From the NCBI GenBank assembly GCA_947568835.1, contig OX387604.1, positions 6,665,860 through 6,729,859 of the forward strand: a stretch of 64,000 nt of DNA, in the 5' to 3' direction. The position numbers and the translations under genes are program-made. Shown here piece by piece: positions 38,187 through 46,676 of the stretch; positions within the stretch are counted from its first letter, which is position 1, and every line of letters starts with the position of its first letter. The notes beneath the pieces are model-generated. The model was not told where the DNA came from and searched no databases. It saw only the letters and a list, made by a program, of their open reading frames with translations. The DNA comes from Protonemura montana (taxonomy: Eukaryota; Arthropoda; Insecta; Plecoptera; Nemouridae).

Positions 38187-38480
38187 AATTACACATATAA
38201 ACTCAAATATCAAAGGAATATTACGAGAGTTGATGTGCCAGCTATCTACAATGGAACTATTGAAATGATATCAAACAGGCCTTGTTGGAATGACACGCCT
38301 TGTCTCAATCATATAGGTATGCCTATGATTCTACATAAGTTGCACTGCGTTCCATTTGCGGGTAGCAAATTGAATGATGGCAGTCCTAAAATGTGTACAA
38401 GTTGTATTTTATTTGTTGGCTGTGATAAAATTAGTGTGCGTTCACATATGAAAGGATGTGTTGCTTTTTCAGGGGCTTGA
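38187..38480 (+). CDS. Candidate cysteine-rich coding fragment
   Basis: Open frame of 97 codons from after a TAA to a TGA. The C-terminal half holds seven cysteines, including CTSC-x12-H-x3-C (CTSC, then SHMKGC), a spacing that could form a C2HC zinc knuckle. There is no good ATG near the start, and no clear acceptor or donor was located. It could be a transposon or gene remnant, or chance. Codon composition is AT-leaning and matches the neighbourhood. Confidence 0.22.
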   Translation, partial: NYTYKLKYQRNITRVDVPAIYNGTIEMISNRPCWNDTPCLNHIGMPMILHKLHCVPFAGSKLNDGSPKMCTSCILFVGCDKISVRSHMKGCVAFSGA

Positions 38481-39793
38481 CAACTGCACGGTGTTAGCTG
38501 TGCGGGTGTTCCAATTCGTCTAAAACGACATGTTAGTAATTATTTGCGAATTAGATCCAACCCGATTCTAACGGCCAATCCTGGCTAGACTGTTTCGGGG
38601 CTTAAACTGCATGTACGGCATGTACGGCGTGTACTGCGTGTACTGCGTGTACTTGTGCATTACCAACGTATTGCAGCGCATGCTGCTTTTTGAATCCAAC
38701 AAAAAACTGACAATTATACCCGATATTTTCAACTATTGGATCAAGCATGTACTCCGGGTTCATAATTACATACCAAATCCAATCATAGTAAAATGCTGAT
38801 AAATGCTATGTTCATTAATAGACGCAAAAGAAGTTCGCTTTAGCGGTGCACAGGTATATAATTTAGCAAGAAGAATTGAGTTTCGCATCACGGGGAATTG
38901 GAGATGGTTTGCCTTTTTTTTAATCTAAATAACAGCTGATTATAATTTACAATCGGACGAGGATCTCTTGTAATACTATATCTCCATACATTTATACGAT
39001 ACCATTCATAACATAGCCGTGGTGCAATCCTCTACATTTACAATTCGCGGCCTATCGAAGTGTACTGACGTACACCAACCGTTGTAATGACTGCCTGCAG
39101 TTCTCAGTATCGAGTACAAAGTGTTCCTGTACCTGGGTACTTTACACCAATCTAACCTATGAGCATAACAACGTCGCTTTCTGATGTCATGATTTTAATT
39201 TCAGTAGCACTTTTGCATTATCAAACGTTATTACGTGAATCGAAATTGTTACCTCAATGTAAGCAATAGTAATGATGAATAACGTGGACAGGATATATGA
39301 TATTTTCATAAATATCGATAACTTTGAAGCATTGTTTCATTTGTACTTCAAGGGGACTTTTGATCGGATATAGGAGTCGTCCAATATCCTAACGGAATCC
39401 GAGAGGAAGATTTTGTGTATCGTGTTCACTTGTCTTCAGAAAAATGTCACGTAATTTTACATAAATTAATCGTTCACGAGGAGGTTGTGAAAATGTCATG
39501 TAAGTGAACTTTAAAAATTCTTTAAAGTTAATTTTGTAAATATATTTCTTGCTATTGGAAATTCAAGCAAAATAATGTTGCCTTTTTGAAATCTACCTGC
39601 TACTGAGGAAACAAAGATATTTAGTATTTCATAAAAAATATGCGTTATACATCAGTTAGGGCCTTCTTTTGCCGGCTTTTCTCTCTAGCACAATCATAAC
39701 ACCACTCCCCACTACCACGTCAAATGCTATAGAGACCTAGACATGTTTTAAAAACGATAAGGTGACAGTAATGAGTAATACAAAACGTCTTAC
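38481..39793. other. Non-coding interval
   Basis: AT-rich unique DNA, with one 9-bp repeat and no supported exon. Confidence 0.6.
38611..38655 (+). repeat. 9-bp tandem repeat (GTGTACTGC)
   Basis: Five 9-bp units: ATGTACGGC twice, GTGTACTGC twice, then GTGTACTTG. Confidence 0.93.
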
Positions 39794-40091
39794 CTTCGTC
39801 TGAGCAGCGTAGTCGAGCGCTAACATACAATCATTGTAGCCGTTCTCCGTTTTGATGGTCGTGCTCATGGGGTTCCCTGGTGCACAGAACTGGCCCACAC
39901 TTTCCCGATACCATGGGTACATTTCGGGCGTCGTTTGTGCCTCGCGGCGGGCGTCGTACCCGTACAGTTTAGGTACGGCGGCTGCGGCTTCTGCGGCGTT
40001 GGCTACGACTGTACTAGATCTCTGCCCTTGTCCAGCGGATCTACCCTCACGTCTGCACGTGGCTGCCCACGAGTCTGCTGCCCGATGCCCG
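39794..40091 (-). CDS. Candidate internal exon of a transcription-factor-like protein
   Basis: A minus-strand exon of 298 bp is bounded by an acceptor (TTTATTTGTGGACAG, phase 2) and a strong donor (ACGAAG|GTAAGA, phase 0). It encodes about 99 residues with GC-rich, protein-like codon use unlike the AT-rich flanks. Visible are an Arg/Ser/Gln-rich start, an Ala run (NAAEAAAAV), PKLYGYDARRE, then EMYPWYRES and TTIKTENGYND. IKTE fits the psi-K-x-E sumoylation consensus common in transcription factors. YPWY resembles, but is not, the Hox YPWM hexapeptide, which also lies shortly before an exon junction. No DNA-binding domain is inside the exon, so the family is unproven. A start at an internal ATG without the acceptor is also possible. 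Confidence 0.5.
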
Positions 40092-41595
40092 CTGTCCACA
40101 AATAAAACGCACACGGAGACTTTTGGCAAGCAACGACACTTTTAAACACAGTTCGAAAATGGGCAAGTCAAGTCGATGTCCATTTTTGTCAGAGGTTTGA
40201 AGTTATTTTTGTCGAGGGTAACAGCACTGGGTTCAGCTGGACGCCGCAATTATAGTTACGAGTAATGATTGTGGACTATTGCTGCAATCACACGTACTGC
40301 ACTCTGAATCTTTACTGAACGACGGCTAGGTGCGCTTGTCGTTTACTTTTAATGAGAAAAGTAAACGTGCTGCGAAAATAGACGGTGTTTACATAGACGA
40401 TGGGTCAGGCGCAAGACTAAGACGGTATCGCACAGATTTGAATTAATATTCTAGTTGGCGTTCACGCGCAGGAGCACAATTTTGAGTTCATTGATAAGGC
40501 GGCGGTGCACGCTGGTTCCATCGCATGCAACTCACGGTGCACACCTCTCTACCGTTCCTCCAGATAATTGGATATCGGTGAAAATGAATCAAACAAAAAG
40601 CTTGTCTGGGGGCTTGAATGAACAGTCAATGCCAAAGGCGCTAGCCAACGACCACGACGCGGTGTCGAAAAAAAAGCTAACCTCCCAAAACACGTTCGCT
40701 TGTTTCCTTCGAGCACTAACACACTGAACTCTGCAATCCACTCACACCACACACGCGATTTCTTTACATTTTCTTGAACTTGAAAATACGCCGCCGGTTA
40801 TCGCATTCGGGGTTGGCCGTTGAAAGGTCTGCCCGGCTTCGATTGTCACCGCACACGAACTGTCACACGAGCTGTCACTGCACCAACTGTCACTGTGTTA
40901 CCCAGCACTACGGTACCTACGCACCTTGCTCTGAATACCTTGCACCTTGCACCTTTGCACTAGCCAGTGGTAGCGAGCGGTGGTGGCGGTGGCGGCGGGG
41001 CTAAAACGCAACACTTGCAATGCGAGTTGTAGTTATTCTTGAAGACTAAGTGAAACGGCCGCGGCCAGGTCTTCACGTTGGGAACAAATTTGAAATATAG
41101 CCAGACGAGCTTGGCGGGACTGCTAGTAGGCAGCGTGCAGTGGTCTCACTTCGGGGCTGTTCGGCACAACTCGGCTCGGTTCGTAGCTCGTCGACGGTCG
41201 GCCTGTTTGGCACCTCCTTCAGCTACTGGAAAACAAAGAGAATGGGTAATAAACAGTATCAATAAAAATAAAACAACAACAATTTCAGCCGACTCATTTG
41301 TTCCTTAGACATCGGGTAGCTACCGAGATTGTTAGGGCGGCGATCGCCAGGTTGTACGTTTCAATGAAATTAGTCGGGAAATGGAATATTCACGTGGGAA
41401 AATCTTCGACACTTCCATGTAGAAAATCACCATGAGTTCACATTTTTATTGCCTCATGGACGTGAAAACTTGGCGAGAGATGAAAATGGAAAAGTATATG
41501 TTGGTTAGGAAAATTGCGGGAAAGTTTTGCCCCAGAAGAAAAGTGCTGAGATAAAATTCTAGACAGAAAGAGATCACTGCCAGTCAATGAACATC
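40092..41595. other. CpG-containing non-coding interval upstream of the 39.9-kb exon
   Basis: More GC- and CpG-rich than most of the window, especially 40450-40560 and 40790-41220. It may include the promoter of the minus-strand exon if that exon is 5'-proximal. No TATA box could be assigned. Open frames of 67-90 codons on both strands are not supported. Confidence 0.45.
40844..40893. promoter_or_regulatory. Cluster of four TGTCAC sites
   Basis: TGTCAC occurs at 40844, 40861, 40873 and 40888. The last three are CTGTCA, the reverse complement of TGACAG, the core site of TALE homeodomain proteins (Meis/Homothorax). Spacing of the three is 12 and 15 bp. The cluster lies about 750 bp upstream of the 39.9-kb exon on its strand. 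It may equally be a decayed tandem repeat. Confidence 0.3.
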
Positions 41596-41601
41596 TTTAT
41601 T
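41596..41601 (-). terminator. Poly(A) signal AATAAA
   Basis: AATAAA on the minus strand, 8 bases after the stop codon of the 41.6-42.1-kb exon. This implies a very short 3' UTR. Confidence 0.55.
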
Positions 41602-41609
41602 GATTTCTG

Positions 41610-42076
41610 TTAATTATTTAAGTCACGGAATGTTCTTTTCATGCATTTAGACCGAGAAAAAAAACTGTCGGCCGTTTCTTTTACAGCATTGTAAAAGTAA
41701 GTGTCGGAAGATGGGCATCCAAGCTCGAGCCACGGGCCCTGCAATCGTTTAGCTTTAGATTCTCGCGGTTTGATGGTTTTTATGCAGCCAGATTCCCCGA
41801 GCTGGGTCCACGGGATAATGCACTCTGAGCCTTCATGCAGCCTCTCAAAGAGCATCATCTTGTTGATTATAAAACAGAGAGCGACTAAAAAGATCACACA
41901 GCCAAGTGCAACAACTGTGCCATTGAATAACACGCGGCTGATTTTTACAACAGTCAAGAAAATCGTCGTGCCATTAAGAGGTTTGCCTTCGCCGTCGTGG
42001 TGGCAAGACTTAAATGGTGGATATATCTGCATTACGGACTGTTTCTTATGTACTTCTACATGGAAATGGAATGGGT
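41610..42076 (-). CDS. Terminal coding exon of a membrane protein, possibly BK-channel beta-like
   Basis: The minus-strand frame closes with TAA, and AATAAA follows within 10 bases. The most likely acceptor is TCTTGCAG|ACCC, giving about 154 residues; the frame stays open upstream to 42170. Visible features are KSCHHDGEG, two NGT glycosylation sequons, one membrane segment (GTVVALGCVIFLVALCFII), then about 75 residues with several further cysteines. The order Cys-x2-Asp-x-Glu-Gly, a short spacer, a hydrophobic beta-like stretch, VLF and a transmembrane helix resembles the region before TM2 of calcium-activated potassium channel beta subunits (KCNMB). The C-terminal tail is longer than usual there. 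This is resemblance by eye only. The first membrane segment and extracellular loop would lie on upstream exons not found. The opposite-strand frame of 175 codons is a shadow. Confidence 0.45.
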
Positions 42077-42446
42077 CTGCAAGATTCTGTTCTGCGCTTA
42101 TAGCTTGCCAAAATAGCGACAAGCTAAGTCCGGACCCGATATCAAAACTTGCACGCTTTCGTGTTCTCAAAGCGCTATTTTGTACAGTATATATCTTAAC
42201 GTTGTTATGTTTAAAGTCAAAGCTTTAGGTGACACCCGACAAAACAGGAAAATTTTCCATTTCATTGTCTGTAAGAATATCAGACCTACCAATTGCATTT
42301 CAATAGACATTTTCTCCGATTCAACGAATAGCGCAATCGATTTAGTAACACGATTTCATTTGTGATAAGTATAAAGTCTTTCTTTCGCGTAATTCTCATA
42401 ATTCTACAAGTTTTGATTGAATCTCCGGCTAGTATAGCGTGTTCTG

Positions 42447-42479
42447 GCGTCGCCGCCGCCGCCGTCGCCGTCGCCGCCT
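42447..42479. repeat. GCC/GTC GC island
   Basis: GTCGCCGCCGCCGCCGTCGC followed by more GTCGCC units. Confidence 0.85.
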
Positions 42480-43430
42480 GACTCTGTGCTCCTACCTGCT
42501 TTCTTCGCGTGATCCGACCATGCGACGAGTGGGCGGATGGGCGTTTCAAAGCGAGCCCGCGCGCATGTGCTTCCATGTTACCTAGCTAGCGTTCGCCAAT
42601 CGCGAGCGACCTCCGACAACTTCCTTTCGTGCCCCATTGGTAACAACATCATTGTACATACATAGATTACATAAATGTGTGCACTGTGTACATACTTGCA
42701 TTACGATCGATTCGCGTGGAATAGGATTATGCCACAGGTCCCTTGGAACTGATGGCGTCCTTCTTTTGCTAACGATTTGACTTGCCCACATCAGGGCAAA
42801 TTAGGAAAATGCGGATATTTTTTAACTTTTCGAGATTATTTACACTGTGTATTTGCTTTAAATATGTTTTGCGTCCATTTTATATTGCAAAACGCGATTT
42901 TTATAGGCAAAATTGAAGAAAGAAATTGAAAACATTCTTGACCAGGAACACAGTTGGTTTTGCTCCTAATTTTTTAAACCTCAAAACCACAACATTGTGG
43001 GTCTTTACGTTTATTTGACTAATTTGAGCCATGTAATGGGTTAATTATCTTCATTAATGCAACAAATCGTTGGAATGTATTCCAGATATAGTTTTTCCCC
43101 GCAATTGACATCTTCAAAAATAAACCCTCATTCAAATAACATATTTTTGCTATTCTACCCCTAATTTTAAAGGTGTTTAATGTTTAAGCTTTTTCAAAGT
43201 TTCCAGTTTTCAAGTAAGGGCCCTTTGCGAGCAGGTCAATCAAATAGAGAGATCATTTGCTTTAAGAATTGTAGCAGTTCTACGGTGATACCAAAGGGTG
43301 CACCTTCACGCTGTTCTGCTTGAGACTCGTTGACAGAAAGATGCTCCAGTGAGAATGATGATGAAGCGGCAGGCTACAGGCACAGTATTAGCACAATGGA
43401 AAGTGCACTGTTTTAGTGCTTTAGTGCGAG

Positions 43431-43462
43431 GCGTCGGCATCGGCGTCGACGTCGGCGTCGGC
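43431..43462. repeat. GGCGTC-type GC island
   Basis: GGCGTCGGCATCGGCGTCGA continuing as CGTCGGCGTCGG, the opposite orientation to the island at 4.4 kb. Confidence 0.85.
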
Positions 43463-44167
43463 ACAAGTGCCTCGAAAGCAGGCGCTTCCATGGGTGCAGA
43501 AGATGGATGGAAGGATAATCTGCTTCTGACGGAGTGAAAAAGGAATAACTATATGGATCGATTCGACGCATCGATGACTATAAACCTAGGGGATCTTCGC
43601 TAAGAACCAAGCTAAGACAGAGACAAAGATAGGATGGTGGAGAAGCATCGATGCAAAAATATTACTTGAGCTTTGCCTTATTCAGAAGCCAAGATGCACA
43701 TTTCAGAAACGTTACACACTTTCATATATCGAAGAAAGTATGATAGCGTAGCGACCACCAAATTATGCTAATAAAGTACATTTACATGGTGTAGACCTTT
43801 CCAACCAAACCTCAAACTAAACACCTTTATTTTAACCCGTACCTAAACGCTAATGCCATGGATACATACAATTTTGTTCAAAACACATGGCTCTTCTACA
43901 GAACGTTTTGGAGTGGTACACGTGAAATCCTCTAATGTCAAAACAATAAGGCAGGTCAGATATTAATGGTGTCCAAATATCGTTACTGCACCAGTTCAGT
44001 GCTAGGTATCAAACTGTCAGAACGCAACCCGAAACCCATGGTTGTCACCTGGGTGATAGCGTTCGCTCAGTATTCAGGATAATTGCCTTTTGAGGATAGC
44101 ATCCACAGGCGTCCAACAAATTACAGAAAAAGAATGACTTGTCCCGTCCGTAAGAACGGAAAGTAAG

Positions 44168-44190
44168 GCAAGGAAGGAAGGAAGGAAGAC
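44168..44190 (+). repeat. (AAGG)n microsatellite
   Basis: Four to five AAGG units within a purine-rich stretch. Confidence 0.9.
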
Positions 44191-45727
44191 CGAAAGGAGC
44201 TAGACGAGACCGCGATAGATGGGTGAGAGAGCTGGCGAGAGGGTGACACGAGAAACAGAGAGAGAGTCGGATAGAGGGGTAAAGTAGGATATTAAGAAGA
44301 CATTAGGAGAAGCATGAAACATGCTTCATGACAGATTAAAGGAGAAGATAAAGAAAGAAGGATTACTATAGAAAGAATGAAAAGTCTGTACTAAAAGCTA
44401 GGAAAAAGCACAAACACATACTCACACACACTCACACTAGCCGGAAAACATAGCAAGATGCAGGCAAGCGATCGTAGAAAGCTTAATCTTGGCGCTGGAA
44501 AATGCAGCGCCGGTCACAAGTGGAAAGTCGGAAAAACGCTAGCAGTATGAGAAATGCAGCGTGAGATCTGGTTTGCTCCGCTCGTTCTGTCTACCGTGTA
44601 CAGTGTGCACTTATATTTGACATGAAAGCTCCATATTCCATTGCCCTAGCCGAGACGCATTCCATTTCCACCATTTTCCACTTATCATAAGTGTTCTTGG
44701 AATGCATAAAGCCAATTGAAAACAATTAAATGCTAACAGTTGCAGCTTTAAGTTTTCTTCTCTACGCCAATTATTATGACAATCTTTATTTAGCACGGAA
44801 AAAATGTTACTTCCTATAACAATACTGTCAAGTCATGATATTTTTTCGTGATTTCGGATCGTGCTTCCACTTTCGGTACTGGCTAGTGACTGGCTCAATG
44901 CTCTGTGCATGTTTTATACTGGCTCGACTGCAATTAGCCTATATTCAATTTGGCGTTAAGAAATGACGTCTTGGAAGTCAATGCGATAAAGAATCAAGAT
45001 CTAATAAGGAAAAACAGTATGCACTTTGGCACCACCACCAGCTTTCCAACTTGCAATCGTGTTGGGATTTAAAATTTGGAACAATGTTACAGCCCACAGA
45101 AGCCGTGGCCCTTGATTGATCGTTGGACATCCGTTAAAATTTCATTCAATTAACTGAATTACAAAAACGGTTTACTGGTCAGTGGCTACAGCACAGAGGT
45201 GTATAGGTATGGAACTGAGGTACTGATGTTTTTGTCCCACAGATATAAAATGGCAGATTACGAGCACTTATCTTTAAAACAAATTATCCGTGCATTAAGG
45301 CACAAAAGCGTTAGTATTATCTTTGCTCGTCCTTTTGTTCATGATTAAACGGTAAGATGTGAATTAAGTACGTCCCCGCACACAAGCATATCTACATTTT
45401 GGGGGCCGCTGCCCGCCACCCGTCGCCCGTGCTTGTGGGACGAAGGTAAATCGAGGACGGGGGCCGGAGCCCGGGACTCTTGATTCAAACAGCCCATGAA
45501 TAGCAATCGGCTCTTATCAGATAACTACTCTATGCTGAATTAGTCTAGTGTAAACGAATAGGTGTTAAACAATACATTAGAATGCTTGTGATTAAGTGTT
45601 GCACTAATTCACAAGGCAAGAGACACTCCGGACAAAGGCGCAGCCAAAGAGGTGTAAGCAATTAATAGCCCTTGGTTTCTAGGGAGAGGGGGGAGGTACC
45701 CCGGGCATAGCGCTGCTGGAGGTAGGG

Positions 45728-45933
45728 CTAACACACATCGTGGAGCTTTTGCCAAAGTGTCAAATTTCTAATGCCACCTTCTCCGTGCAAGTATATCGCA
45801 AAATGAGCGATAATGTCAAGCACCTGAGTGAACGTTTTGTTAGGAGCACAGATACTCTGTCGGTTCATGTTGTCAAATGATGCACTTGAGGCTGCTATCA
45901 TTCTGCCCATGAGTGTGCTGGTTTGGGCTGGCC
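45728..45933 (-). CDS. Candidate terminal exon of a two-exon minus-strand gene model
   Basis: Follows the exon at 46307-46481 after a 373-bp intron. The acceptor is TTGCGATAG|GGCC, preceded by a moderate pyrimidine tract. It starts in phase 1, matching the upstream donor, and reads GPAQTSTLMGRMIAASSASF, then a Ser/Asn/Cys stretch, IIAHFAIYLHGEGG and LTLWQKLHDVC before TAG. A CAG|GTGCTT donor inside the exon offers an alternative exit. No AATAAA lies close behind the stop. The protein is not recognised; a GC-leaning codon pattern sets it apart from the flanks. Confidence 0.33.
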
Positions 45934-46306
45934 CTATCGCAATTGACAAATGAATTCGGCGTCGAAATGACAATCATGGCGCATTGCACGCCACTAGTTT
46001 TTTTCTTTCAGAAGAAGATATGATTTTCATTATTAGCGTTTTGTTCTTTTTTTTGTTGTTGTATTTTTTGTTATGTTTTGGCAGGCGTATAAAGAAATGT
46101 AACGCCGGTTTGATTGAAAGAGTGACAGCACGAGAAGTGCATGCACACTTTTTGAAATATACAGTTACCTATCAACGTATCGCTGTTATGGCGGAAGCAC
46201 CATTTGATCCGCACAGAGAGCCAGCCATAGAAAGTCAGGATCCATTACACAATGCATATTACAAGACACGTATTTCACGAATGATCACAAATTAGAGGTT
46301 CATTAC
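45934..46306 (-). other. Predicted intron between the two exons
   Basis: Minus-strand intron starting GTAATG and ending GATAG. A plus-strand open frame (45984-46295) with a hydrophobic, T-rich start falls wholly inside it. That frame begins after a strong acceptor-like TTTTTTTCTTTCAG, so the plus-strand reading cannot be fully dismissed. Confidence 0.3.
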
Positions 46307-46481
46307 CGCTGCAACGGAGGCGACCGGCGAACCACGATGCCGTGAACAATCCGATGGAGGGTAGCATTGCTAGCATGCACACCTGAGCTGACACCATAGC
46401 GTAGCCGCCTCCCAGCATCGAGTAAAGAACGCGGAAACATTGCCGACCGAAAGAATAGGTTTTAACAACAGCTATCAATAT
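46307..46481 (-). CDS. Candidate upstream exon of the two-exon minus-strand gene model
   Basis: The 175-bp exon runs from acceptor CATTTCTTTAG|ATA (phase 0) to donor CAGCG|GTAATG (phase 1). It encodes 58 residues with protein-like, GC-rich codons: IAVVKTYSFGRQCFRVLYSM, then a Gly-rich turn, then a hydrophobic run of about 25 residues (MVSAQVCMLAMLPSIGLFTA) that could be a membrane helix, and WFAGRLRCS. The reading frame joins in phase to the exon at 45728-45933. Upstream exons at higher coordinates were not found. A transporter-like membrane protein is a guess only. Confidence 0.35.
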
Positions 46482-46589
46482 CTAAAGAAATGAAGTAAAT
46501 CTTTTATTTTCAAATGAAAGAAAAGTAGAGCACAAGTTTGAACTTTGATATTTAATAAGAAAGTTTGGCGTGCATAAAAAGAGTTTTGA

Positions 46590-46676
46590 TGGTGGAAGGT
46601 ATCGAACCGTTGCCTAGGCGTGCCCACTGCCCGGGTGCAATGCAATGCACCACGATGCACACGGCGATGCACCACA
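46590..46676 (-). repeat. Possible degenerate tRNA-derived SINE head
   Basis: On the minus strand a TGCATCGTGGTGCAT stretch resembles a pol III A box (TRGCNNAGTGG). About 50 bp downstream GGTTCGATACC matches the B box (GGTTCGANTCC) at 10 of 11 positions. The T-stem pairs poorly, so this is not a functional tRNA. It sits just upstream of the 46.4-kb exon on that strand. Confidence 0.25.

Larger units (their letters stand above)
42077..45727. other. Non-coding interval
   Basis: Two GC islands and a purine-rich GAGA/GGAAGG stretch (44150-44290) break otherwise AT-rich unique DNA. No upstream exon of the 41.6-kb gene was recognised here. Confidence 0.55.

Noticed and set aside
41701-42228. 175-codon plus-strand frame
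   Set aside because: Shadow of the minus-strand terminal exon, which has the poly(A) signal, membrane helix and splice acceptor.
45984-46295. Plus-strand frame after a strong acceptor-like TTTTTTTCTTTCAG
   Set aside because: The hydrophobic start is encoded by a T-rich tract, and the frame lies wholly inside the predicted minus-strand intron. Kept as the main alternative to that gene model.
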